Counted from the stretch's first letter, positions 1-7,177 are shown. The stretch: DNA of 64,000 bases from Hydractinia symbiolongicarpus (GCF_029227915.1 NC_079881.1:10267501-10331500); one strand, 5' to 3'. Made by a program: numbers and translations. Notes: generated from the letters alone by a model not told the origin.

Positions 1-65
1 AGTCATTTGCAAGAAGACATTGTAATAACAACGTTCTTCTGAAATGCATCGGATTAGCGCACAGT

Positions 66-138
66 GCCTTGTTAGCGCAGTAGGCAGCGCGTCAGTCTCA
101 TAATCTGAAGGTCGTGAGTTCGATCCTCACACAGGGCA
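66..138 (+). tRNA. tRNA-Met(CAT)
   Basis: Unit 1 (cut by the window start), consensus; followed by T5. Confidence 0.95.
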
Positions 139-202
139 AGGTTTTTAAAAGCCGCAGTGAATCAAATGTTTGACGCTTATTACAAAACTAGCAACTCAAC
201 AA

Positions 203-275
203 TGATTCCGCCCGGGCTCGAACCGGGGACCTTGCGCGTGTGAAGCGCACGTGATAACCGCTACACTACGGAATC
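203..275 (-). tRNA. tRNA-Val(CAC)
   Basis: Unit 1, consensus. Confidence 0.95.
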
Positions 276-366
276 CAATGAATTTTGGAACCTATGACGA
301 AGGAAAGCAATACAAGGCTAAAATAGCTAGAGAAAAAAGCAAAAACATGTCGCTTGTTAGTTGCCA

Positions 367-439
367 GATTCCGTAGTGTAGTGGTTATCACGTGCGCTTA
401 ACACGCGCAAGGTCCCCGGTTCGAGCCCGGGCGGAATCA
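367..439 (+). tRNA. tRNA-Val(AAC)
   Basis: Unit 2, consensus. The Gln gene of this unit is lost in a 186-bp deletion right after this gene, near 453. Confidence 0.95.
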
Positions 440-496
440 TTGATGTTTCCGCATAATAACAACGTTCTTCTGAAATGAATCGGATTAGGGCACAGT

Positions 497-569
497 GCCT
501 TGTTAGCGCAGTAGGCAGCGCGTCAGTCTCATAATCTGAAGGTCGTGAGTTCGATCCTCACACAGGGCA
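497..569 (+). tRNA. tRNA-Met(CAT)
   Basis: Unit 2, consensus. Confidence 0.95.
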
Positions 570-633
570 AGGCTTTTAAAAGCCGCAGTGAATCAAATGT
601 TTGACGCCTATTACAAAACTAGCAACTCAACAA

Positions 634-706
634 TGATTCCGCCCGGGCTCGAACCGGGGACCTTGCGCGTGTGAAGCGCACGTGATAACTGCTACACTAC
701 GGAATC
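634..706 (-). tRNA. tRNA-Val(CAC)
   Basis: Unit 2; n17G>A in the D loop. Confidence 0.88.
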
Positions 707-797
707 CAATGAATTTTGGAACCGATGACGAAGGAAAGCAATACAAGGCTAAAATAGCTAGAGAAAAAAGCAAAAACATGTCGCTTGTTAGTTGCCA

Positions 798-870
798 GAT
801 TCCGTAGTGTAGTGGTTATCACGTGCGTTTAACACGCGCAAGGTCCCCGGTTCGAGCCCGGGCGGAATCA
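798..870 (+). tRNA. tRNA-Val(AAC)
   Basis: Cytosolic valine tRNA, 73 nt with discriminator A and no encoded CCA. The 7-bp acceptor stem pairs GATTCCG with CGGAATC. The D arm region TAGTGTAGTGG serves as A box and GGTTCGAGCCC in the T arm as B box for RNA polymerase III. The anticodon loop is TTAACAC, giving AAC (position 34 presumably edited to inosine, so reading GUU, GUC and GUA). The body closely matches animal Val tRNAs. This copy has n31C>T, which leaves a U-G closing pair. No T4 run follows before the Gln gene 40 nt downstream, so a shared transcript is possible. Confidence 0.95.
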
Positions 871-910
871 TTGATGTTTCCGCGAAGCGAACCTCGGAAG
901 AGCCTCTGTA
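871..910 (+). other. Val-Gln spacer, no T4 terminator
   Basis: Forty bases between the two plus-strand genes. The longest T run is three. The same holds in the other full units, so RNA polymerase III has no standard stop between Val and Gln. Confidence 0.8.
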
Positions 911-982
911 GGTTCCATGGTGTAATGGTTAGCACTCAGGACTCTGAATCCTGCGATCCGAGTTCAAGTCTCGGTGGAACCT
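911..982 (+). tRNA. tRNA-Gln(CTG)
   Basis: Glutamine tRNA reading CAG, 72 nt. The acceptor stem pairs GGTTCCA with TGGAACC, the discriminator is T, and the anticodon stem CAGGA/TCCTG closes the loop CTCTGAA with anticodon CTG at n34-36. The A box TGGTGTAATGG and B box GAGTTCAAGTCTC are in place. It closely matches the animal Gln(CTG) gene. This copy is the A-form (D-loop TGTAATGG); units beyond about 21.6 kb mostly carry TGTTATGG (T-form). The first T4 downstream is at 1045-1048, 62 nt past the gene. Confidence 0.96.
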
Positions 983-1036
983 GTGCCGTTAGTTGTGCCT
1001 CGGAAACACCTATTGGGCGTTTGGAAGCAACGGCAC
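983..1036 (+). ncRNA. 54-nt foldback directly 3' of tRNA-Gln (candidate structured trailer)
   Basis: Begins at the base after the Gln discriminator. GTGCCGTT (983-990) is a perfect 8-base reverse complement of AACGGCAC (1029-1036). Most units also have an inner hairpin GTGC-CTCGGAA-GCAC; in this copy that stem carries one mismatch. A T4 run follows at 1045-1048. The element is present after nearly every Gln gene. It could be a processing or termination structure of a Val-Gln precursor, or an unconstrained spacer with chance pairing. I saw substitutions that break the stem in some units and none that clearly compensate. Confidence 0.45.
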
Positions 1037-1044
1037 TTGAAATA

Positions 1045-1048
1045 TTTT
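1045..1048 (+). terminator. T4 run ending the Val-Gln segment
   Basis: TTTT in AATATTTTAG is the first run of four or more T after Val and Gln on the plus strand, so it is the likely polymerase III stop for both. The equivalent lies 247 nt after the start of Val in each full-length unit. Confidence 0.6.
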
Positions 1049-1113
1049 AGTCATTTGCAAGAAGACATTGTAATAACAACGTTCTTCTGAAATGCATCGG
1101 ATTAGGGCACAGT
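1049..1113. other. Spacer upstream of tRNA-Met
   Basis: Sixty-five bases between the T4 run and Met. It holds CATTTGCAAG, a near match to the octamer ATTTGCAT, about 55 bp upstream of Met, and the sequence AAATGCATCGG. The last bases exist in two versions, GGGCACAGT (left part of the window) and GGGCGCAGT (frequent from 21.8 kb onward). I see no gene here. Confidence 0.4.
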
Positions 1114-1186
1114 GCCTTGTTAGCGCAGTAGGCAGCGCGTCAGTCTCATAATCTGAAGGTCGTGAGTTCGATCCTCACACAGGGCA
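1114..1186 (+). tRNA. tRNA-Met(CAT), elongator type
   Basis: Elongator methionine tRNA, 73 nt with discriminator A. The acceptor stem pairs GCCTTGT with ACAGGGC, the D arm TAGCGCAGTAGGCAGC gives the A box, the anticodon loop CTCATAA holds CAT, and the T arm GAGTTCGATCCTC gives the B box. It closely matches the animal elongator Met(CAT) and lacks initiator features such as the A1-U72 end pair. A T4 run begins 5 nt after the gene. Consensus copy. Confidence 0.96.
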
Positions 1187-1187
1187 A

Positions 1188-1201
1188 GGCTTTTAAAAGC
1201 C
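1188..1201. terminator. Palindromic T4/A4 terminator after tRNA-Met
   Basis: GGCTTTTAAAAGCC is a perfect 14-bp palindrome. It gives T4 on both strands, ending Met on the plus strand and any leftward readthrough on the minus strand. In a set of units, for example after the Met genes at 34413, 46680 and 63579, it reads GGCTATTAAAAGCC, which removes the plus-strand T4 but keeps the minus-strand one. Confidence 0.7.
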
Positions 1202-1250
1202 GCAGTGAATCAAATGTTTGACGCCTATTAAAAAACTAGCAACTCAACAA

Positions 1251-1323
1251 TGATTCCGCCCGGGCTCGAACCGGGGACCTTGCGCGTGTGAAGCGCACGT
1301 GATAACCGCTACACTACGGAATC
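1251..1323 (-). tRNA. tRNA-Val(CAC)
   Basis: Valine tRNA reading GUG, on the minus strand, 73 nt. It is 71/73 identical to the plus-strand Val gene, differing at n16 (C not T) and n34 (C not A), so the loop is TTCACAC. Acceptor, A box and B box are as in the plus-strand gene. Its usual minus-strand terminator is the T4 of TAGTTTTGTAA, 16 nt past its 3' end. It diverges from the next Val(AAC) across a 91-bp spacer, forming an inverted repeat. Consensus copy. Confidence 0.95.
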
Positions 1324-1414
1324 CAATGAATTTTGAAACCTATGACGAAGGAAAGCAATGCAAGGCTAAAATAGCTAGAGAAAAAAGCAAAAACATGTCG
1401 CTTGTTAGTTGCCA
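1324..1414. promoter_or_regulatory. 91-bp divergent spacer between inverted Val genes
   Basis: A-rich on the plus strand (AAAAAAGC, AAAAACATG) and so rich in T runs on the minus strand. It contains GCTAAAATAGC, an A/T-rich stretch 40 to 50 bp upstream of Val(AAC), which could act as a weak upstream TATA-like element. It is also the hinge of the inverted Val pair. The promoter role is inference; the tRNA genes have internal promoters. Confidence 0.35.
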
Positions 1415-1487
1415 GATTCCGTAGTGTAGTGGTTATCACGTGCGCTTAACACGCGCAAGGTCCCCGGTTCGAGCCCGGGCGGAATCA
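1415..1487 (+). tRNA. tRNA-Val(AAC)
   Basis: Unit 4, consensus. Confidence 0.95.
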
Positions 1488-1527
1488 TTGATGTTTCCGC
1501 GAAGCGAACCTCGGAAGACCCTCTGTA

Positions 1528-1599
1528 GGTTCCATGGTGTAATGGTTAGCACTCAGGACTCTGAATCCTGTGATCCTAGTTCAAGTCTCGGTGGAACCT
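1528..1599 (+). tRNA. tRNA-Gln(CTG)
   Basis: Unit 4, A-form; n44C>T and n50G>T (T-stem mismatch). Confidence 0.85.
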
Positions 1600-1730
1600 G
1601 TGCCGTTAGTTGTGGCTCGGAAGCACCTATTGGGCGTTTGGAAGCAACGGCACTTGAAATATTTTAGTCATTTGCAAGAAGACATTGTAATAACAACGTT
1701 CTTCTGAAATGCATCGGATTAGGGCACAGT

Positions 1731-1803
1731 GCCTTGTTAGCGCAGTGGGCAGCGCGTCAGTCTCATAATCTGAAGGTCGTGAGTTCGATCCTCACACAGG
1801 GCA
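1731..1803 (+). tRNA. tRNA-Met(CAT)
   Basis: Unit 4; n17A>G. Confidence 0.92.
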
Positions 1804-1867
1804 AGGCTTTTAAAAGCCGCAGTGAATCAAATGTTTGACGCCTATTACAAAACTAGCAACTCAACAA

Positions 1868-1940
1868 TGATTCCGCCCGGGCTCGAACCGGGGACCTTGC
1901 GCGTGTGAAGCTCACGTGATAACCGCTACACTACGGAATC
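1868..1940 (-). tRNA. tRNA-Val(CAC)
   Basis: Unit 4; n29C>A breaks an anticodon-stem pair. Confidence 0.8.
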
Positions 1941-2031
1941 CAATGAATTTTGGAACCTATGACGAAGGAAAGCAATACAAGGCTAAAATAGCTAGAGAAA
2001 AAAGCAAAAACATGTCGCTTGTTAGTTGCCA

Positions 2032-2104
2032 GATTCCGTAGTGTAGTGGTTATCACGTGCGCTTAAGACGCGCAAGGTCCCCGGTTCGAGCCCGGGCGGA
2101 ATCA
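2032..2104 (+). tRNA. Val-body tRNA with AAG anticodon
   Basis: Unit 5. The loop reads TTAAGAC, so the anticodon at 2065-2067 is AAG, which reads leucine CUU, on an otherwise consensus valine body. Valyl-tRNA synthetase relies on anticodon bases in known systems, so charging is uncertain. It could be mischarging, inert or not expressed. Confidence 0.85.
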
Positions 2105-2144
2105 TTGATGTTTCGGCGAAGCGAACCTCGGAATAGCCTCTGTA

Positions 2145-2216
2145 GGTTCCTTGGTGTAATGGTTAGCACTCAGGAATCTGAATCCTGCGATCCGAGTTCA
2201 AGTCTCGGTGGAACCT
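2145..2216 (+). tRNA. tRNA-Gln(CTG)
   Basis: Unit 5, A-form; n7A>T (last acceptor pair lost) and n32C>A. Confidence 0.85.
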
Positions 2217-2347
2217 GTGCCGTTAGTTGTGCCTCGGAAGCACCTATTGTGCGTTTGGAAGCAACGGCACTTCAAATATTTTAGTCATTTGCAAGAAGAC
2301 ATTGTAATAACAACGTTCTTCTGAAATGCATCGGATTAGGGCACAGT

Positions 2348-2420
2348 GCCTTGTTAGCGCAGTAGGCAGCGCGTCAGTCTCATAATCTGAAGGTCGTGAC
2401 TTCGATCCTCACACAGGGCA
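2348..2420 (+). tRNA. tRNA-Met(CAT)
   Basis: Unit 5; n53G>C breaks a T-stem pair. Confidence 0.85.
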
Positions 2421-2484
2421 AGGCTTTTAAAAGCCGCAGTGAATCAAATGTTTGACGCCTATTACAAAACTAGCAACTCAACAA

Positions 2485-2557
2485 TGATTCCGCCCGGGCT
2501 CGAACCGGGGACCTTGCGCGTGTGAAGCGCACGTGATAACCGCTACACTACGGAATC
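2485..2557 (-). tRNA. tRNA-Val(CAC)
   Basis: Unit 5, consensus. Confidence 0.95.
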
Positions 2558-2648
2558 CAATGAATTTTGGAACCTATGACAAAGGAAAGCAATACAAGGC
2601 TAAAATAGCTAGAGAAAAAAGCAAAAACATGTCGCTTGTTAGTTGCCA

Positions 2649-2721
2649 GATTCCGTAGTGTAGTGGTTATCACGTGCGCTTAACACGCGCAAGGTCCCCG
2701 GTTCGAGCCCGGGCGGAATCA
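2649..2721 (+). tRNA. tRNA-Val(AAC)
   Basis: Unit 6, consensus. Confidence 0.95.
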
Positions 2722-2761
2722 TTGATGTTTCAGCGAAGCAAACCTCGGAAGAGCCTCTGTA

Positions 2762-2833
2762 GGTTCCATAGTGTAATGGTTAGCACTCAGGACTCTGAAT
2801 CCTGCGATCCTAGTTCAAGTCTCGGTGGAACCT
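2762..2833 (+). tRNA. tRNA-Gln(CTG)
   Basis: Unit 6, A-form; n9G>A and n50G>T. Confidence 0.85.
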
Positions 2834-2964
2834 GTGCCGTTAGTTGTGCCTCGGAAGCACCTATTGGGTGTTTGGAAGCAACGGCACTTTAAATATTTTA
2901 GTCATTTGCAAGAAGACATTGTAATAACAACGTTCATCTGAAATGCATCGGATTAGGGCACAGT

Positions 2965-3037
2965 GCCTTGTTAGCGCAGTAGGCAGCGCGTCAGTCTCAT
3001 AATCTGAAGGTCGTGAGTTCGATCCTCACACAGGGCA
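2965..3037 (+). tRNA. tRNA-Met(CAT)
   Basis: Unit 6, consensus. A 261-bp deletion at about 3076 removes both Val genes that would follow. Confidence 0.95.
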
Positions 3038-3117
3038 AGGCTTTTAAAAGCCGCAGTGAATCAAATGTTTGACGCCATTGATGTTTCCGCGAAGCGAACC
3101 TCGGAAGAGCCTCTGTA

Positions 3118-3189
3118 GGTTCCATGGTGTAATGGTTAGCACTCAGGACTCTGAATCCTGCGATCCGAGTTCAAGTCTCGGTGGAACCT
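3118..3189 (+). tRNA. tRNA-Gln(CTG)
   Basis: Unit 7 (no plus-strand Val), A-form consensus. Confidence 0.95.
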
Positions 3190-3320
3190 GTGCCGTTAGT
3201 TGTGCCTCGGAAGCACCTATTGGGCGTTTGGAAGCAACGGCACTTCAAATATTTTAGTCATTTGCAAGAAGACATTGTAATAACAACGTTCTTCTGAAAT
3301 GCATCGGATTAGGGCACAGT

Positions 3321-3393
3321 GCCTTGTTAGCGCAGTAGGCAGCGCGTCAGTCTCATAATCTGAAGGTCGTGAGTTCGATCCTCACACAGGGCA
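3321..3393 (+). tRNA. tRNA-Met(CAT)
   Basis: Unit 7, consensus. Confidence 0.95.
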
Positions 3394-3457
3394 AGGCTTT
3401 TAAAAGCCGCAGTGAATCAAATGTTTGACGCCTATTACAAAACTAGCAACTCAACAA

Positions 3458-3530
3458 TGATTCCGCCCGGGCTCGAACCGGGGACCTTGCGCGTGTGAAG
3501 CGCACGTGATAACCGCTACACTACGGAATC
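3458..3530 (-). tRNA. tRNA-Val(CAC)
   Basis: Unit 7, consensus. Confidence 0.95.
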
Positions 3531-3621
3531 CAATGAATTTTGGAACCTATGACGAAGGAAAGCAATACAAGGCTAAAATAGCTAGAGAAAAAAGCAAAAA
3601 CATGTCGCTTGTTAGTTGCCA

Positions 3622-3694
3622 GATTCCGTAGTGTAGTGGTTATCACGTGCGCTTAACACGCGCAAGGTCCCCGGTTCGAGCCCGGGCGGAATCA
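3622..3694 (+). tRNA. tRNA-Val(AAC)
   Basis: Unit 8, consensus. Confidence 0.95.
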
Positions 3695-3734
3695 TTGATG
3701 TTTCGGCGAAGCGAACCTCGGAAGAGCCTCTGTA

Positions 3735-3806
3735 GGTTCCTTGGTGTAATGGTTAGCACTCAGGACTCTGAATCCTGCGATCCGAGTTCAAGTCTCGGTG
3801 GAACCT
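3735..3806 (+). tRNA. tRNA-Gln(CTG)
   Basis: Unit 8, A-form; n7A>T. Confidence 0.9.
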
Positions 3807-3937
3807 GTGCCGTTAGTTGTGCCTCGGAAGCACCTATTGGGCGTTTGGAAGCAACGGCACGTCAAATATTTTAGTCATTTGCAAGAAAACATTGTAATAA
3901 CAACGTTCTTCGGAAATGCATCGGATTAGGGCACAGT

Positions 3938-4010
3938 GCCTTGTTAGCGCAGTAGTCAGCGCGTCAGTGTCATAATCTGAAGGTCGTGAGTTCGATCCTC
4001 ACGCAGGGCA
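3938..4010 (+). tRNA. tRNA-Met(CAT)
   Basis: Unit 8; n19G>T (conserved D-loop GG), n32C>G, n66A>G. Confidence 0.8.
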
Positions 4011-4074
4011 AGGCTTTTAAAAGCCGCAGTGAATCAAATGTTTGACGCCTATTACAAAACTAGCAACTCAACAA

Positions 4075-4147
4075 TGATTCCGCCCGGGCTCGAACCGGGG
4101 ACCTTGTGCGTGTGAAGCGCACGTGATAACTGCTACAATACAGAATC
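4075..4147 (-). tRNA. tRNA-Val(CAC), diverged
   Basis: Unit 8; n6C>T, n10G>T, n17G>A, n41G>A. The anticodon and D stems are weakened. Confidence 0.7.
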
Positions 4148-4238
4148 CAATGAATTTTGGAACCTATGACGAAGGAAAGCAATACAAGGCTAAAATAGCT
4201 AGAGAAAAAAGCAAAAACATGTCGCTTGTTAGTTGCCA

Positions 4239-4311
4239 GATTCCGTAGTGTAGTGGTTATCACGTGCGCTTAACACGCGCAAGGTCCCCGGTTCGAGCCC
4301 GGGCGGAATCA
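4239..4311 (+). tRNA. tRNA-Val(AAC)
   Basis: Unit 9, consensus. Confidence 0.95.
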
Positions 4312-4348
4312 TTGATGTTTCCGCGAAGCAAACCTCGGAAGAGCCTCA

Positions 4349-4420
4349 GGTTCCATGGTGTAATGGTTAGCACTCAGGACTCTGAATCCTGCGATCCGAG
4401 TTCAAGTCTCGGTGGAACCT
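4349..4420 (+). tRNA. tRNA-Gln(CTG)
   Basis: Unit 9, A-form consensus; the 5' flank lacks TGT. Confidence 0.95.
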
Positions 4421-4551
4421 GTGCCGTTAGTTGTGCCTCGGAAGAACCTATTGGGCGTTTGGAAGCAACGGCACTTCAAATATTTTAGTCATTTGCAAGA
4501 AGACATTGTAATAACAACGTTCTTCTGAAATGCATCGGATTAGGGCACAGT

Positions 4552-4624
4552 GCCTTGTTAGCGCAGTAGGCAGCGCGTCAGTCTCATAATCTGAAGGTCG
4601 TGAGTTCGATCCTCACACAGGGCA
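4552..4624 (+). tRNA. tRNA-Met(CAT)
   Basis: Unit 9, consensus. Confidence 0.95.
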
Positions 4625-4688
4625 AGGCTTTTAAAAGCCGCAGTGAATCAAATGTTTGACGCCTATTACAAAACTAGCAACTCAACAA

Positions 4689-4761
4689 TGATTCCGCCCG
4701 GGCTCGAACCGGGGACCTTGCGCGTGTGAAGCGCACGTGATAACCGCTACACTACGGAATC
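4689..4761 (-). tRNA. tRNA-Val(CAC)
   Basis: Unit 9, consensus. Confidence 0.95.
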
Positions 4762-4852
4762 CAATGAATTTTGGAACCTATGACGAAGGAAAGCAATACA
4801 AGGCTAAAATAGCTAGAGAAAAAAGCAAAAACATGTCGCTTGTTAGTTGCCA

Positions 4853-4925
4853 GATTCCGTAGTGTAGTGGTTATCACGTGCGCTTAACACGCGCAAGGTC
4901 CCCGGTTCGAGCCCGGGCGGAATCA
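4853..4925 (+). tRNA. tRNA-Val(AAC)
   Basis: Unit 10, consensus. Confidence 0.95.
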
Positions 4926-4965
4926 TTGATGTTTCGGCGAAGCGAACCTCGGAAGAGCCTCTGTA

Positions 4966-5037
4966 GGTTCCTTGGTGTAATGGTTAGCACTCAGGACTCT
5001 GAATCCTGCGATCCGAGTTCAAGTCTCGGTGGAACCT
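4966..5037 (+). tRNA. tRNA-Gln(CTG)
   Basis: Unit 10, A-form; n7A>T. Confidence 0.9.
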
Positions 5038-5168
5038 GTGCCGTTAGTTGTGCCTCGGAAGCACCTATTGGGCGTTTGGAAGCAACGGCACGTCAAATAT
5101 TTTAGTCATTTGCAAGAAAACATTGTAATAACAACGTTCTTCGGAAATGCATCGGATTAGGGCACAGT

Positions 5169-5241
5169 GCCTTGTTAGCGCAGTAGTCAGCGCGTCAGTG
5201 TCATAATCTGAAGGTCGTGAGTTCGATCCTCACACAGGGCA
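5169..5241 (+). tRNA. tRNA-Met(CAT)
   Basis: Unit 10; n19G>T and n32C>G as in unit 8. Confidence 0.82.
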
Positions 5242-5305
5242 AGGCTTTTAAAAGCCGCAGTGAATCAAATGTTTGACGCCTATTACAAAACTAGCAACTC
5301 AACAA

Positions 5306-5378
5306 TGATTCCGCCCGGGCTCGAACCGGGGACCTTGTGCGTGTGAAGCGCACGTGATAACTGCTACAATACAGAATC
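5306..5378 (-). tRNA. tRNA-Val(CAC), diverged
   Basis: Unit 10; the same four changes as the copy at 4075. Confidence 0.7.
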
Positions 5379-5469
5379 CAATGAATTTTGGAACCTATGA
5401 CGAAGGAAAGCAATACAAGGCTAAAATAGCTAGAGAAAAAAGCAAAAACATGTCGCTTGTTAGTTGCCA

Positions 5470-5542
5470 GATTCCGTAGTGTAGTGGTTATCACGTGCGC
5501 TTAACACGCGCAAGGTCCCCGGTTCGAGCCCGGGCGGAATCA
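5470..5542 (+). tRNA. tRNA-Val(AAC)
   Basis: Unit 11, consensus. Confidence 0.95.
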
Positions 5543-5579
5543 TTGATGTTTCCGCGAAGCAAACCTCGGAAGAGCCTCA

Positions 5580-5651
5580 GGTTCCATGGTGTAATGGTTA
5601 GCACTCAGGACTCTGAATCCTGCGATCCGAGTTCAAGTCTCGGTGGAACCT
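5580..5651 (+). tRNA. tRNA-Gln(CTG)
   Basis: Unit 11, A-form consensus; the 5' flank lacks TGT. Confidence 0.95.
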
Positions 5652-5782
5652 GTGCCGTTAGTTGTGCCTCGGAAGAACCTATTGGGCGTTTGGAAGCAAC
5701 GGCACTTCAAATATTTTAGTCATTTGCAAGAAGACATTGTAATAACAACGTTCTTCTGAAATGCATCGGATTAGGGCACAGT

Positions 5783-5855
5783 GCCTTGTTAGCGCAGTAG
5801 GCAGCGCGTCAATCTCATAATCTGAAGGTCGTGACTTCGATCCTCACACAGGGCA
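5783..5855 (+). tRNA. tRNA-Met(CAT)
   Basis: Unit 11; n30G>A and n53G>C, each breaking a stem pair. Confidence 0.78.
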
Positions 5856-5919
5856 AGGCTTTTAAAAGCCGCAGTGAATCAAATGTTTGACGCCTATTAC
5901 AAAACTAGCAACTCAACAA

Positions 5920-5992
5920 TGATTCCGCCCGGGCTCGAACCGGGGACCTTGCGCGTGTGAAGCGCACGTTATAACCGCTACACTACGGAATC
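5920..5992 (-). tRNA. tRNA-Val(CAC)
   Basis: Unit 11; n23C>A. Confidence 0.85.
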
Positions 5993-6083
5993 CAATGAAT
6001 TTTGGAACCTATGACGAAGGAAAGCAATACAAGGCTAAAATAGCTAGAGAAAAAAGCAAAAACATGTCGCTTGTTAGATGCCA

Positions 6084-6156
6084 GATTCCGTAGTGTAGTG
6101 GTTATCACGTGCGCTTTACACGTGCAAGGTCCCCGATTCGAGCCCGGGCGGAATCA
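6084..6156 (+). tRNA. tRNA-Val(TAC)
   Basis: Unit 12; loop TTTACAC gives TAC (reads GUA). n40C>T (wobble pair) and n53G>A (T-stem mismatch). Confidence 0.82.
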
Positions 6157-6196
6157 TTGATGTTTCCGCGAAGCGAACCTCGGAAGAGCCTCTGTA

Positions 6197-6268
6197 GGTT
6201 CCATGGTGTAATGGTTAGCACTCAGGACTCTGAATCCTGCGATCCGAGTTCAAGTCTCGGTGGAACCT
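6197..6268 (+). tRNA. tRNA-Gln(CTG)
   Basis: Unit 12, A-form consensus. Confidence 0.95.
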
Positions 6269-6399
6269 GTGCCGTTATTTGTGCCTCGGAAGCACCTATT
6301 GGGCGTTTGGAAGCAACGGCACTTCAAATATTTTAGTCATTTGCAAGAAGACATTGTAATAACAACGTTCTTCTGAAATGCATCGGATTAGGGCACAGT

Positions 6400-6472
6400 G
6401 CCTTGTTAGCGCAGTAGGCAGCTCGTCAGTCTCATAATTTGAAGGTTGTGAGTTCGATCCTCACACAGGGCA
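6400..6472 (+). tRNA. tRNA-Met(CAT)
   Basis: Unit 12; n24G>T, n40C>T, n48C>T. Confidence 0.8.
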
Positions 6473-6536
6473 AGGCTTTTAAAAGCCGCAGTGAATCAAA
6501 TGTTTGACGCCTATTACAAAACTAGCAACTCAACAA

Positions 6537-6609
6537 TGATTCCGCCCGGGCTCGAACCGGGGACCTTGCGCGTGTGAAGCGCAAGTGATAACCGCTACAC
6601 TAAGGAATC
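6537..6609 (-). tRNA. tRNA-Val(CAC)
   Basis: Unit 12; n7G>T (acceptor mismatch) and n26G>T. Confidence 0.78.
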
Positions 6610-6700
6610 CAATGAATTTTGGAACCTATGACGAAGGAAAGCAATACAAGGCTAAAATAGCTAGAGAAAAAAGCAAAAACATGTCGCTTGTTAGTTGCCA

Positions 6701-6773
6701 GATTCCGTAGTGTAGTGGTTATCACGTGCGCTTTACACGCGCAAGGTCCCCGGTTCGAGCACGGGCGGAATCA
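6701..6773 (+). tRNA. tRNA-Val(TAC)
   Basis: Unit 13; anticodon TAC; n61C>A breaks a T-stem pair. Confidence 0.82.
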
Positions 6774-6813
6774 TTGATGTTTCCGCGAAGCGAAACTCGG
6801 AAGCGCCTCTGTA

Positions 6814-6885
6814 GATTCCATGGTGTAATGGTTAGCACTCAGGACTCTGAATCCTGCGATCCGAGTTCAAGTCTCGGTGGAACCT
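6814..6885 (+). tRNA. tRNA-Gln(CTG)
   Basis: Unit 13, A-form; n2G>A (acceptor mismatch). Confidence 0.85.
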
Positions 6886-7016
6886 GTGCCGTTATTTGTG
6901 CCTCGGAAGCACCTATTGCGCGTTTGGAAGCAACGGCACTTCAAATATTTTAGTCATTTGCAAGAAGACATTGTAATAACAACGTTCTTCTGAAATGCAT
7001 CGGATTAGGGCACAGT

Positions 7017-7089
7017 GCCTTGTTAGCGCAGTAGGCAGCGCGTCACTCTCATAATCTGAAGGTCGTGAGTTCGATCCTCACACAGGGCA
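7017..7089 (+). tRNA. tRNA-Met(CAT)
   Basis: Unit 13; n30G>C. The minus-strand Val that should follow is deleted. Confidence 0.85.
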
Positions 7090-7118
7090 AGGCTTTTAAA
7101 AGCCGCAGTGAATCAAAT

Positions 7119-7177
7119 GTGGTTATCACGTGCGCTTAACACGCGCAAGGTCCCCGGTTCGAGCCCGGGCGGAATCA
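7119..7177 (+). pseudogene. Val(AAC) fragment, 5' part missing
   Basis: Unit 14. Starts within the D loop (GTGGTTATCAC) right after the Met trailer. The acceptor 5' strand and most of the A box are lost in a 213-bp deletion; anticodon AAC and the T arm remain. Confidence 0.9.

Larger units (their letters stand above)
798..1414 (+). repeat. Reference 617-bp unit (unit 3)
   Basis: First complete unit in the window, used as reference. It holds Val(AAC) 798-870, Gln 911-982, Met 1114-1186 and minus-strand Val(CAC) 1251-1323. The next unit starts at 1415 with the next Val(AAC). Confidence 0.95.
3622..6083 (+). repeat. Higher-order duplication of a 1231-bp dimer
   Basis: Units 8-9 (3622-4852) and 10-11 (4853-6083) share private variants: Gln n7A>T, Met n19G>T with n32C>G, minus-strand Val n6, n10, n17 and n41 changes, and the 3-bp TGT loss before the second Gln. 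Copying was therefore in blocks of two units. Confidence 0.85.

Noticed and set aside
66-138. Initiator methionine tRNA
   Set aside because: The end pair is G1-C72, the T loop is TTCGATC, and the anticodon stem lacks the three G-C pairs of initiators; the body matches elongator Met.
823-1050. Conserved 75-codon open frame repeated in most units
   Set aside because: It starts with GTG inside tRNA-Val(AAC), runs through tRNA-Gln and the foldback, and ends at TTTTAG. It stays open because the tRNA genes are conserved. No ATG context, no protein family, and single-base losses in some units shift it freely.
4060-4263. Minus-strand 67-codon frames across the Val pair
   Set aside because: Formed by the complement of the minus-strand Val, the T-rich divergent spacer and part of the plus-strand Val; seen only where a stop is lost by chance.
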